From NCBI GenBank assembly GCA_903875215.1, contig CAIQVH010000019.1:1-64000 (forward strand): DNA of 64,000 bases, written 5' to 3'. This document shows, piece by piece, positions 47,547 to 55,645 of the stretch. A program made the translations under genes and the position numbers. Position 1 is the stretch's first letter, and every line of letters starts with the position of its first letter. The stretch is from an uncultured Anaerolineae bacterium. Its GTDB lineage: Bacteria > Chloroflexota > Anaerolineae > Anaerolineales > Villigracilaceae. The notes beneath the pieces were generated by a model. That model did not search any database. It saw only the letters and a list, made by a program, of their open reading frames with translations, and had not been told where the DNA came from.

Positions 47547-49880
47547 CTAATTTGTCACTTTTGGGCGTTGTGACAGGAATCCGACCGCGCGGCCGGTTTC
47601 GTCGTCCATTATCAGGTTGAGGAGGGCATTGGGGGAGTAATCCAGCACATCGACCAGGCGCAGGGTGTTCAGCATGACCGGGTCGGTGCCGGGGCATATT
47701 TCTGGCAGATGATTGGGTGTGGAGTAGAAAAAGCTGCGATTGAAGATCACATCCGGGTCGTCGAGGTAGATGGCCAGAGGGAAGATGTGGGCTTCCATCA
47801 GATCCTGGAAGAAGTGTGTGCCGAAGGAAGGTTCCGGGGAAGTGCCGATTTCTTGCCCGGAAAGTTCGATCAGCGCCCGGGTGTTGTAGATGTCGCCGTA
47901 GGTGACGTGGACGCCCAGGTCGGGGGTGGAGGTGCCCCAACGCCCCGGGCCGACGCAGATGTAGGTTTCGTCGGCCAGAGCTTTGTTGACCTGGCTGATG
48001 GTTTGTTCCAGCCGGGCGCGTTCGACTGGCGATGGCAGGTTGAAGTAGCCGTCGGGTGTGACAAACAGGATGTAGCGGATGTTTTCGATGCTGCCGTGCG
48101 GCACCATGCGGCGCGTGGAGAGGATGATGTCGTTTTCGTCGAGGGCTTCCGGGATGCGGGCCTGATCGGCTTCATCGATATGGCTTTGTGGGCGGCATTG
48201 TAGGATGGTGATTTTGATTCCGGGATGGATGCTGAGTGGTTCGGTGACTTCGACGGTGAATTCGGTATCCACGGGGGCGTCGTAATTTGATTCCAGCACC
48301 TGCAGCATTTCACGCATGTGGGTGGCCAGGGGGGTGCGGCGCAGCATTTCGTCAAAGGTGACGACCATCTGGTTGGTGTCGGCGGTGCTGGTGCGGATGG
48401 CGGCCAGGTAGCCGCCTTCATCCACCTGGGTGATGTAGCGCAGGGCTGGGTAGCGCGGGTTGAGGGCTTCGGCCAGGGGGACGGTGCGGAAGGCGTTGGC
48501 TTCCAGGTCGATCAGGTCGATGTATTTTTGCGAGTACTGGCTGATCAGGTGGCTGGCCGAGGCCGGGTGCAGCAGCGGGTGGCTGAGGGCCACCAGGCGC
48601 GGGTGGTCGTTGGCGACGGTTTCCACGGCGCGGGTGCCGAGGCCCCAGACCAGGCGCAGGAAGCCGTCTTCGCGACGGATTTGTGGTGACCAGCGGTACA
48701 GGTTTCGGCTGAAGGCTACGCCCGCGCCGTGCGGCAGGAAGTAGTTTCCGAATTTTTCGCCTTGTACGTGCTGGATCAGCACGGCCAGTCGTTCGTCGTA
48801 GTCGACCAGTCCTTTGTGGTGGCGGTAGAGCAGGGCGTCGGGATTCATGCCGCTGGCGTAGATTTGCGAGATGGCGCGGGCCAGGGCCTCCAGGTTGTCA
48901 TCTTCGCTGCCCTGGTTGGGGCAGAAGAAGCTGTCGTATTTGCCGGCAAACGAGGTGCCGAAGTTGTCTTCGAGCAGGCTGGAGGAACGCACAATCAGCG
49001 GCTGGCCTTGCGCTTCGCGGATGATCAGGCGCAGGCGCTCGAGAATGTCATCGGGGAATTTTCCCTGGCTGAATTCTTTTTGGATGATGGGAAATTCGGA
49101 GCGGATCTGGGCTTCGGGTTTGTATTTCTGGTCGGCCCAGTGAATCAGGCCGTTGGCGGAGAGGAAGGTGTAGAAAACGTCGGAGGCCAGGAAATAGGAG
49201 ACGGGGATGTGGATCGCTTCGCGCAGCTGCGGGGAGGCGGCTTCGCTCAGGATGCGGTAGGCCAGCATCATGCCGGCCGATTTGCCGCCGATTTTGCCGT
49301 AGCCGATTTTGCGCTTGCGGATTTCGCGCAGGTCGGCCACATTGAACCATTGGCGCGCAATTTTCAGGTAGGCCAGCTGGTCGCTGATCATGGTGCGGAT
49401 CAGTACGGCTTTGATCTCCTGCAGGCGCGCGTCGAGCAGTTTGCGCTTTTCGGGCGGCATGCGTTCGATCATTTCTGCCTGTTCAAAGAGCATGTCCTGA
49501 GGCGCCAGTTCGGGGTTGAAGGTGATCATGTTGGGCGCTTCACCGCGTTCGCCGACCGTCTGGCGTACGAGGGATTCGAAATCTTCGTAGGGCAGGTTGT
49601 AGGCGAAGTAGAAATCTGTCAGTGCGTCGCTGACCCGTTCGCGGCGCAGTTCCCAGAGATCGAAGGATTCCTCGCTGTAGGGATTGTGCAGACCCTCCCG
49701 CTTTTGCGATTCAATCGCTTTTTTGCGAATTTCGGACTCGAATTCCTCCGGGTGGATGATGCCGCGCGTGAATATTTCCTTGCGCATTTTTTCGCGGATG
49801 CGCGCGGCCAGGATGGGGTATTGGGTCAGGGCCAGGTAGATGTTGAGAACTCGGTCGGAAGTAGGGCTGGGCAGGGTCAT
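47547..49880 (-). CDS. PEP synthase/PPDK N-domain-like protein without the PEP-binding half
   Basis: A 777-residue protein. Residues about 190-620 resemble the ATP-grasp (PPDK_N) domain of PEP synthase and pyruvate phosphate dikinase: KIGYGKIGGKSAGMMLAYRIL, PLIVRSSSLLEDNFGTSFAGKYDSFFCPNQGS, LAVLIQHVQGEKFGNYFLPHGAGVAFSRN and ITILQCRPQSHID. The phosphohistidine swivel domain (TxxGGxxSHxA) and the PEP-binding barrel are absent. A C-terminal domain I do not recognise replaces them (ICVGPGRWGTSTPDLGVHVTYGDIYNTRALIELSGQ...). It could be a phosphotransferase on another acceptor. It lies between dnaN and the ferredoxin. Confidence 0.78.
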   Translation of the reverse strand: MTLPSPTSDRVLNIYLALTQYPILAARIREKMRKEIFTRGIIHPEEFESEIRKKAIESQKREGLHNPYSEESFDLWELRRERVSDALTDFYFAYNLPYEDFESLVRQTVGERGEAPNMITFNPELAPQDMLFEQAEMIERMPPEKRKLLDARLQEIKAVLIRTMISDQLAYLKIARQWFNVADLREIRKRKIGYGKIGGKSAGMMLAYRILSEAASPQLREAIHIPVSYFLASDVFYTFLSANGLIHWADQKYKPEAQIRSEFPIIQKEFSQGKFPDDILERLRLIIREAQGQPLIVRSSSLLEDNFGTSFAGKYDSFFCPNQGSEDDNLEALARAISQIYASGMNPDALLYRHHKGLVDYDERLAVLIQHVQGEKFGNYFLPHGAGVAFSRNLYRWSPQIRREDGFLRLVWGLGTRAVETVANDHPRLVALSHPLLHPASASHLISQYSQKYIDLIDLEANAFRTVPLAEALNPRYPALRYITQVDEGGYLAAIRTSTADTNQMVVTFDEMLRRTPLATHMREMLQVLESNYDAPVDTEFTVEVTEPLSIHPGIKITILQCRPQSHIDEADQARIPEALDENDIILSTRRMVPHGSIENIRYILFVTPDGYFNLPSPVERARLEQTISQVNKALADETYICVGPGRWGTSTPDLGVHVTYGDIYNTRALIELSGQEIGTSPEPSFGTHFFQDLMEAHIFPLAIYLDDPDVIFNRSFFYSTPNHLPEICPGTDPVMLNTLRLVDVLDYSPNALLNLIMDDETGRAVGFLSQRPKVTN

Positions 49881-49905
49881 GGGGGGTGTCCGCTGGGGTT
49901 GATAT

Positions 49906-49939
49906 CAAAAGCACCGGTCAGAAGATCCCGGCGCTTTTG
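49906..49939 (-). terminator. Terminator of dnaN
   Basis: CAAAAGCACCGG (49906-49917) pairs with CCGGCGCTTTTG (49928-49939), with one mismatch. On the minus strand the stem ends in TTTTG. Confidence 0.72.
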
Positions 49940-49965
49940 GTGGAAAACTGTCTGGGCAGGCTGGG

Positions 49966-51096
49966 TTATCCCAAATGCATGGGCATGATGACGTGAATGA
50001 ACCCATCTTCGCCCACCGGGCGGACGACGCCGGGGGCGTTGCCGGCGGAGGTTTCAATGGCCACGTTGGGGGTTTTGATGACTTCCAGCACTTCGCGCAG
50101 GAATTTGACATTGAAGGCGATCAGCAGGGGGATGCCGTCCACCGTGGCCTCGACGATGGTTTCGTTTGAACCGGTTTCCTCGCTGTGGGCCGAGATTTCC
50201 ACCTCACCCGGCTGCAGTTCTCCGCTGTTCTTGATGTTCATGCGCACCACGTTGGATCCTTCGCGTGCAAAAATTTCGGCCTGTTTGCAGGCTTTTAACA
50301 GCGAGGCTGTTGCCACCAGGGTGCGCGATTTGTGTGAGCGTGGAATGATTTGCTGGTAATCGGGGAAGGTGCCGTCGATCAGCTGAGAGACCAGTTCGGC
50401 ATCCTTGACGCGGAACACGACCTGCCCACGCCCTTTGGGAATTACCATCTGGATCATTTGATCGCCCTCGCTGGTAATGCGCGCCAGCTCTGAAAGCGCG
50501 CGGGCCGGGATGATGGCTGTCAGCGGCTGGGCTGCGGCCCCCGAAAGCGTGGAGGTGCGCACCGAAAGGCGGAAGCCATCTGCCGCGGCCATGGTGATGG
50601 TGTCCTTTTCCACTTTGACCAGCACGCCCATCAGCACCGGGCGGGCTTCATCCGTCGAAGCGGCAAAGGCCACCTGCTGAATCATTTCCTTGAAGTTCTG
50701 GACGTTGATCTGCAGCGCGTCTGAAAAATCGGGCACCGGCAGGGGCGGGAATTCCTGCGCGTCGATGCCCTTGATGTCATTGGTGGAGGCGCCCGAGCGT
50801 ACATTGAGCGTCTGGGTGCGCGCATCCAGTGTCAGGCTGACCTGCGGGTTGGGCATGGTGCCGACCAGGTCGGCCAGGGTGCGCGACGGGACGGTGGTGG
50901 AGCCCTCTTCCTCGATCTTGGCCCCGATCCAGCAGGTGATGCCCATCTCCAGGTTGGTGGCCGAAAGGCGTAAACGGCCTTCGTCAGTGGCGATCAGCAC
51001 GTTCGCCAGTACGGGCAGCGTGCTGCGGGGCGATACGGCGCGTGAAACGGTACTCAGGCCGCGGGCCAGGTTCTCTTGCAGTACGGTAACTTTCAT
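49966..51096 (-). CDS. dnaN: DNA polymerase III beta subunit (sliding clamp)
   Basis: The processivity clamp of the replicative polymerase. The 376-residue protein has the three-domain clamp layout: MKVTVLQENLARGLSTVSRAVSPRSTLPVLANVLIATDEGRLRLSATNLEMGI, then DDIKG-like NDIKGIDAQEFPPLP and AASTDEARPVLMGVLVKVE. Next come AADGFRLSVRTS, LIDGTFPDYQQIIPR, and the C-terminal VGEDGFIHVIMPMHLG (the usual M-P-x-R/x-L ending). AGGAG lies about 10 nt upstream. dnaA and recF are not adjacent, and the clamp gene is far from the origin-like region, an unusual layout. Confidence 0.97.
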   Translation of the reverse strand: MKVTVLQENLARGLSTVSRAVSPRSTLPVLANVLIATDEGRLRLSATNLEMGITCWIGAKIEEEGSTTVPSRTLADLVGTMPNPQVSLTLDARTQTLNVRSGASTNDIKGIDAQEFPPLPVPDFSDALQINVQNFKEMIQQVAFAASTDEARPVLMGVLVKVEKDTITMAAADGFRLSVRTSTLSGAAAQPLTAIIPARALSELARITSEGDQMIQMVIPKGRGQVVFRVKDAELVSQLIDGTFPDYQQIIPRSHKSRTLVATASLLKACKQAEIFAREGSNVVRMNIKNSGELQPGEVEISAHSEETGSNETIVEATVDGIPLLIAFNVKFLREVLEVIKTPNVAIETSAGNAPGVVRPVGEDGFIHVIMPMHLG

Positions 51097-51219
51097 CGGC
51101 GTCCTCTCCTGCTTGGATGGGTATCATACCCTTCTATTTTACATCATGTTGACAGGTTCCCGTACCGTCGAAAAGGACAACTCCGGGCAGATTGGCGGGC
51201 ATTTTTGGCTGACGGCATA

Positions 51220-51225
51220 TATAAT
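51220..51225 (+). promoter_or_regulatory. -10 box 7 nt before a methyltransferase start (leaderless)
   Basis: TATAAT, then AGCGCCC and the ATG at 51233. This is closely similar to the minus-strand site at 11687-11682 (TATAATAGCCGC-ATG). No ribosome binding site is present. Confidence 0.6.
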
Positions 51226-51232
51226 AGCGCCC

Positions 51233-51970
51233 ATGACAGAACGCGACCTCGAAAAAGCCGCCCTGCGCGGCGAACCCTCTTACGTCTGGCGCGCCGGGCA
51301 GCAGCGCCGGCTGGGCATGATTCAAGCAGCTGCCGGCGAACGCCTCCAGGGCCGGGTGCTGGAGAATGGCTGCGGCGTGGGCATGTATGTGGAAAAACTG
51401 GCCCCGTTTGGCGGCAAAATCTTTGGGCTGGAATATGACTTTGAGCGTACGCGGGAAGCCTCCTGCCGCAGCCCGCGCATTCTCAACGCTGCCGGCGAAT
51501 TCCTGCCGTATCCGGCTTCCGTTTTCGATCTGATTCTCAGCCACGAAGTGCTCGAGCACGTCGCGGATGACCGGCTGGCCGTCCAGGAAATGGTGCGCGT
51601 GCTCAAGCCGGGCGGCCGCGCCGTGATTTTTGTGCCCAATCTCGGGTACCCGTTTGAGACTCATGGCCTGTACTGGCGCGGAAAATATTACTTTGGCAAC
51701 AAGCCGTTTGTTAACTACCTGCCGCGCGCCTGGCGCGACCGGCTGGCTCCGCATGTGCGCATCTACTCCGGGTCTGACCTGGCCCGGCTGTTTGAAGGCC
51801 TGCCCGTCCGGCTGGTTGAAAAAACCATCCTGTTTGGGGCTTACGACAATCTGATTGCCCGCTTCGGGCTGGCGGGCAAACTCTTACGGGGGATTCTGCA
51901 GTTCCTGGAGCGCACTCCGCTGCGCTGGTTCGGGCTTTCGCATTTTTGGGTGCTGGAAAAGCTGGGTTAG
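51233..51970 (+). CDS. Class I SAM-dependent methyltransferase
   Basis: A 245-residue Methyltransf_11-type enzyme. Motif I is GRVLENGCGVGMYVEKLAPFGGKIFGLEYD, with the acidic residue E in GLEYD at the end of strand 2. ILSHEVLEHVADDRLAVQEMVRVLKPGGRAVIFVPNLGYPFETHG carries motifs II/III. The C-terminal part (FVNYLPRAWRDRLAPHVRIYSGSDLARLFEGLP) resembles methyltransferases of glycan and lipid clusters. Substrate unknown. The start lies 7 nt after a TATAAT; the frame is open far upstream inside the opposite strand of dnaN but without support. Its stop codon overlaps that of the convergent EamA gene. Confidence 0.88.
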   Translation: MTERDLEKAALRGEPSYVWRAGQQRRLGMIQAAAGERLQGRVLENGCGVGMYVEKLAPFGGKIFGLEYDFERTREASCRSPRILNAAGEFLPYPASVFDLILSHEVLEHVADDRLAVQEMVRVLKPGGRAVIFVPNLGYPFETHGLYWRGKYYFGNKPFVNYLPRAWRDRLAPHVRIYSGSDLARLFEGLPVRLVEKTILFGAYDNLIARFGLAGKLLRGILQFLERTPLRWFGLSHFWVLEKLG

Positions 51971-52809
51971 ATCGTCATCAGCCCGATGGCCAGCAGTGAA
52001 ACCAGGATGCCCAGCCGCTGGCTGTTGGAGAGCTGTTCCTTAAGTACCAGCCAGGCCAGCAAGACGGTCACGCCGGGAAAGAGCGAGCTGAGCACCGCGG
52101 CCAGATCGACTCGCCCAGATTGCGAGGCGAGGATGAAGAACAAGTTTCCGGTCACATCCAATGCGCCGCTGAAGGCCACGATGCGCCAGTCGGCGCGTTC
52201 GATGCGCAGAGGTTGGCGCTGGACAACCAGCAGCGCCAGCCCGAGCAGCAACATCCCGCCGCTGCGCGAAGCGACCATCGGCCACAGGGTGGCTTCCTGG
52301 GCGACGCGGTGCATCAGGATGAAATATACGCCGAAGCCAATCCCCGACAAAAATGGCAGACGCAGGTCGGAGAGATGTTCAAGATGGGGGTGGGTTTCGC
52401 CCTCGGCCTGGGTCACCAGCCAGATGGAGGCCAGGGCCAGGGCAAATCCGACCAGCTGGGTCAGCTTGGGCAGTCCTTCCGTCAGCGAGTTGTACAGCAC
52501 CGGCAGCGCGGCGGCCAGCAGGGCCGAGACGGGGGCGGCGATGCTCATTTTTCCGGTCGTCATGGCCTGGTAAAGGGTCAACAGCCCGAGCGTGCCGATG
52601 GCGCCGGCGGAAAATGCGCTTAACAGGCTGCGCGGGGAGAGGAATGGGTCGCGATAGATGCTGAGCGCGGCCAGCAGTAAGACAAACCCGGCCAGTTCGG
52701 AAAACAGCACGGCGCGCAAAGCCCCCATCCGGCGGCTGGCCAGCCCGCCGGTGAAATCTGCTCCGCCCCAGCCCAGGGCGGCTAAAAGCCCAAATAGAAT
52801 TGCTGACAT
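51967..52809 (-). CDS. EamA/DMT family transporter
   Basis: A 280-residue membrane protein with ten helices in two EamA repeats. The first starts MSAILFGLLAALGWGGADFTGG, with GTLGLLTLYQAMTTGKMSIAAPVSALLAAALPVLY. The second has LDVTGNLFFILASQSGRVDLAAVLSSLFPGVTVLLAWLVLKEQLSNSQRLGILVSLLAIGLMTI, the typical end with E in VLKEQL. Members export or import amino acids, nucleosides and other metabolites; the substrate is not predictable. It follows the CitE-like gene after 78 nt and may belong to the carboxylase transcript. Confidence 0.9.
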   Translation of the reverse strand: MSAILFGLLAALGWGGADFTGGLASRRMGALRAVLFSELAGFVLLLAALSIYRDPFLSPRSLLSAFSAGAIGTLGLLTLYQAMTTGKMSIAAPVSALLAAALPVLYNSLTEGLPKLTQLVGFALALASIWLVTQAEGETHPHLEHLSDLRLPFLSGIGFGVYFILMHRVAQEATLWPMVASRSGGMLLLGLALLVVQRQPLRIERADWRIVAFSGALDVTGNLFFILASQSGRVDLAAVLSSLFPGVTVLLAWLVLKEQLSNSQRLGILVSLLAIGLMTI

Positions 52810-52887
52810 TTGATTTTTCTTTCAGGGGAAAAAAGGATTTGAAGATGCCCGCCGCACGCGGATTGGGGACGGCGCGGGATGCGGCGT

Positions 52888-53787
52888 TTACAGCTTTCCG
52901 GCGGCGCGCGCCCGCTCGAGCACTTTTTGGGCGTTTTTGAGCAGCGGCAGGTCGATCATTTTGCCATCCAGGGCGTAGGCGCCGCGCCCTTCGCGCTGGT
53001 GCGCTTCGAAGGTTTCGGCGACGCGCCGGGCGTATGCGATGGCTTCATCGGAGGGGGTGAAGGCTGTTTGGACGGGTTCTATCTGCGCCGGGTGGATGAT
53101 CTGTTTGCCCGAGAATCCCAGCCGGGCGCCGAATTCGGCTTCGGCGCGGACGATTTCCGGGTTGCGAAAATCAATACAGACGATATCAATGGCCTGTAAT
53201 GCGTTGGCGGCGCAGGCGGTGAGGAGGGCCTGGCGGGCGTAGAGCAGTTCGATGGCTTCCGGGCTGCGCACCGCGCCGATGCTGGCGGCAAAGTCTTCGC
53301 CGCCGAAGATCAGGGCTTCGAGGCGTTTGTCGGCGCTGGCGATTTCTTTCAGGTTCAGGATGCCGCGCGCGGTTTCAACGCCGGCCAGCAGGCGGATGCC
53401 GCCGAGCGGCAGGCTGTTGGCGAGTTCGTACGCTTCGATCTGTGCGCTGACTGCAGTGAGTTGTGCGGCGTTTTCCACTTTGGGGACGATAATTGTATCG
53501 GGGCGGGCGGCCAGGGCGGCGGCCAGGTCTTCGTGTTCCAGGCCGGATCCGATGCTATTGATGCGGATGCAGCGTTCGGAGTTTCCGAAATCCAGTTCGC
53601 GCATGGCCGCGGCGATGACGGCGCGGGCTTCTGCTTTTCTGTTGAGTGCGGTGCCGTCTTCCAGGTCCATGCACAGGCAGTCTACTCCCCCCTGGGGCTG
53701 TCTGCCTGGGCCGGCGAGGCTGGCGGCTTTTTCGATTTTGCGGCGGTCATCGCCGGGCATGTATAACAGGGCGCGTCGTGCGTGCAT
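52888..53787 (-). CDS. HpcH/HpaI-family CoA ester lyase (CitE-like)
   Basis: A 299-residue TIM-barrel lyase: MHARRALLYMPGDDRRKIEKAASL with the phosphate/CoA-binding region, CLCMDLEDGTALNRKAEARAVI with the metal aspartate/glutamate, RCIRINSIGSGLEHEDL, DTIIVPKVENA, LLAGVETARGILNLKEIA, LIFGGEDFAASIGA and GFSGKQIIHPAQIEPVQ. The family cleaves malyl-, citramalyl-, or (R)-HMG-CoA-like thioesters. Linkage to methylcrotonyl-CoA carboxylase and MaoC genes mirrors the mycobacterial Rv2498c neighbourhood, where the CitE homologue serves leucine and itaconate breakdown. That makes a hydroxyacyl-CoA lyase role likely. Exact substrate is inferred only. Confidence 0.88.
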   Translation of the reverse strand: MHARRALLYMPGDDRRKIEKAASLAGPGRQPQGGVDCLCMDLEDGTALNRKAEARAVIAAAMRELDFGNSERCIRINSIGSGLEHEDLAAALAARPDTIIVPKVENAAQLTAVSAQIEAYELANSLPLGGIRLLAGVETARGILNLKEIASADKRLEALIFGGEDFAASIGAVRSPEAIELLYARQALLTACAANALQAIDIVCIDFRNPEIVRAEAEFGARLGFSGKQIIHPAQIEPVQTAFTPSDEAIAYARRVAETFEAHQREGRGAYALDGKMIDLPLLKNAQKVLERARAAGKL

Positions 53788-53816
53788 GGGGCCTCCGGGG
53801 CGGGCGGGCTGCGGGG

Positions 53817-54275
53817 TTAGCCGGCTTTTTCCCGTTTTAAGAATAATACTGTGCGTTCGAATTCGATTGCCACGCTTCCGTCTGGCTTGCGGCCCCAGTG
53901 TTTGAGCCGGACAACGCCGATCTCGGGCCGCGACTTGGATTCGCGTTTTTCGAGTACCTCGGTTTCGGCATAAATCGTCTCGCCGTGGAAGGTGGGGTTG
54001 GGGCTGATGACTTTGTCATAGGCGACGGTGGCCAGGATGGTGCCTTCGGTCAGGTCGGGGACGCTCAGGCCGGTTACCAGGCCGAGTACGAAGATGCCGT
54101 TGACAATGCGCTGGCCAAACTGGGTTTTGGAGGAGAAATCTTCGTTGCAGTGCAGCGGCTGGCTGTTCATGGTCAGCATCGAGAACAGGACATTGTCCAT
54201 TTCTGTCACGGTGCGGCCGTTGGCGTGCCGGTAGCGCTGGCCAACTTCGAGGTCTTCGTAAAATTTTCCGGGCAT
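53817..54275 (-). CDS. MaoC family (hot-dog) acyl-CoA dehydratase
   Basis: A 152-residue hot-dog hydratase: MPGKFYEDLEVGQRYRHANGRTVTEMDNVLFSMLTMNSQPLHCNEDFSSKTQFGQRIVNGIFVLGLVTGLSV. The TMNSQPLHCNEDFSSKTQFGQRIVNG segment carries the catalytic Asn/Asp-His pair, in the form typical of mesaconyl-/methylglutaconyl-type hydratases. The closing strand ERTVLFLKREKAG is also family-like. It probably hydrates an enoyl-CoA made in this pathway for the CitE-like lyase, whose gene begins 29 nt downstream. Substrate is inferred from context. Confidence 0.9.
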   Translation of the reverse strand: MPGKFYEDLEVGQRYRHANGRTVTEMDNVLFSMLTMNSQPLHCNEDFSSKTQFGQRIVNGIFVLGLVTGLSVPDLTEGTILATVAYDKVISPNPTFHGETIYAETEVLEKRESKSRPEIGVVRLKHWGRKPDGSVAIEFERTVLFLKREKAG

Positions 54276-54292
54276 GGGGCTCTTTCTTGGCT

Positions 54293-55132
54293 TCAGGCGT
54301 GGGGTGGCGCGAGCAGTTTCTTGATTTCCTGCTGGTGTCTTTCCACTCGTTGATCGAGGTCATCGAGGTGTTTCAAGATCAGGCCCACTTCCAGTTCGGC
54401 CTTGGTGTTCACCTGGTGGTCAATTTCGGCGGCCAGGCGGTCTTTGGCAGATTGCCGGTTCTGGCTCATCATGATGAACGGCGCGGCGTAGGCAGCCTGG
54501 AAGGACAGCATCAGGTTGAGCAAAATGAAGGGGTACGGATCCCAGTGATTGATCCAGGCGGTTACATTAAAGCAGATCCACAGCGCCAATGCGCTGCTTT
54601 GAATTATGATGAAACGCCAGCTGCCCATCGTATCTGCAACTGCGTCAGCGATTTTTTGGCCGAGGGTCAGGCGTTCCTGGTCAACTTCGTTAACGTTGCG
54701 ACTGACCATGCGGCGCAGGATCTGGTCATTTTCATGCAGGCGCCCGCCCAGTTCGATCAGCACGTCAATGGCGGCGGAGGGACGCTTGCGCAGGAAGTCG
54801 TAAAATTCGTCGCGTTCCAGCACCAGGGTGGTGAGGTTGTCCACTGCCTTGACGCGCGCCGAGCGCGGTTCGCTGGTCAGCATGGAAAGCTCGCCAAAAA
54901 AACCGCCCGGGTGGACTTCGTGCAGCACCACTTCCTGCCCGTCTGCATCCTGGATGATGACATGCGCGTGCCCGGCGGTGACAATATAGAACAGGTCGCC
55001 GATCTCCCCTTCGCGGATGATAATTTGCCCGGCTTTGAAGCGCACCTCGTCCATGATGGTGCGGATTTCGTTGACTTCCTGTTCGTCCATTTCACTGAAC
55101 AGGGGCACTTCGCGCAGTTCGATTTCTGCCAT
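54293..55132 (-). CDS. Cyclic-nucleotide-binding domain plus DUF1003 membrane protein
   Basis: A 279-residue protein. Residues 1-120 form a cNMP-binding domain (EVPLFSEMDEQEVNEIRTIMDEVRFKAGQIIIREGEIGDLFYIVTAGHAHVI...GGFFGELSMLTSEPRSARVKAV), with the phosphate-binding cassette FGELSMLTSEPRSARV. Residues about 150-230 are DUF1003: GSWRFIIIQSSALALWICFNVTAW, DPYPFILLNLMLSFQAAYAAPFIMMSQNRQ, two membrane helices. The C-terminus is a coiled coil (LKHLDDLDQRVERHQQEIKKLL). It may be a cyclic-nucleotide-gated membrane regulator. GGAGG is 8 nt before the chosen ATG. It is embedded in the carboxylase operon, 18 nt before maoC, for no obvious metabolic reason. Confidence 0.88.
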   Translation of the reverse strand: MAEIELREVPLFSEMDEQEVNEIRTIMDEVRFKAGQIIIREGEIGDLFYIVTAGHAHVIIQDADGQEVVLHEVHPGGFFGELSMLTSEPRSARVKAVDNLTTLVLERDEFYDFLRKRPSAAIDVLIELGGRLHENDQILRRMVSRNVNEVDQERLTLGQKIADAVADTMGSWRFIIIQSSALALWICFNVTAWINHWDPYPFILLNLMLSFQAAYAAPFIMMSQNRQSAKDRLAAEIDHQVNTKAELEVGLILKHLDDLDQRVERHQQEIKKLLAPPHA

Positions 55133-55148
55133 GACCATTTCCTCCGGT

Positions 55149-55634
55149 TTATTCGATCTCAGCCAAAATCTGATCGCGCTCGACAGTCGCTCCCGGCTGG
55201 ATTTTGAGTGATTTTACCGTACCCGCGCACGGGGCGCAGACTTTCAGCTCCATCTTCATGGCCTCCACGATCAGCAGGGTTTGACCCTGGCTGACAGATT
55301 CGCCCACCTGGACCTGCACGGCACGCACCAGCCCCGGCATGGGCGCGGTTAGTTCGCTGGCGCCATGCGTTGCGGGCCGGGCGCGCGGCGCCAGCCCGTC
55401 GGTGCGGGTCAGCAAAAATGTGCGGCCCTGGATTGTGACCCAGCGCCGGTGGCCTTCGCTCGAGATGTGCGCACTGATGAGTTGGCCGTTCACCCTCAGG
55501 TCGAGCCGCCCGTTTTCAGCGCGCAGGATTTCAATCGCCGCTGTCTCCCCGTTGCAGGCCGCCGTTGCCGTCTGGCCGCTTACCGTCAGATCGAGCAGAT
55601 AGGGATGGGTGAGGTGCTCAAATTGGATTTTCAT
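55149..55634 (-). CDS. Biotin carboxyl carrier subunit (split MCC alpha C-terminus)
   Basis: A 161-residue protein with a C-terminal biotinyl domain: LTAPMPGLVRAVQVQVGESVSQGQTLLIVEAMKMELKVCAPCAGTVKSLKIQPGATVERDQILAEIE, with the biotinylated lysine at residue 127 in EAMKMEL. The first 80 residues (HLTHPYLLDLTVSGQTATAACNG...) resemble the BT-linker part of a fused alpha subunit. In most 3-methylcrotonyl-CoA carboxylases the biotin carboxylase and carrier are one chain; here they are two genes with an 11-nt gap. Start at 55634 (MKIQFEH) is preferred. Confidence 0.92.
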   Translation of the reverse strand: MKIQFEHLTHPYLLDLTVSGQTATAACNGETAAIEILRAENGRLDLRVNGQLISAHISSEGHRRWVTIQGRTFLLTRTDGLAPRARPATHGASELTAPMPGLVRAVQVQVGESVSQGQTLLIVEAMKMELKVCAPCAGTVKSLKIQPGATVERDQILAEIE

Positions 55635-55645
55635 TATTTTTCCAG

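Noticed and set aside
51967-51970. Four-base overlap of convergent stop codons (methyltransferase and EamA genes)
   Set aside because: Noted as compact packing; no regulatory meaning can be supported.
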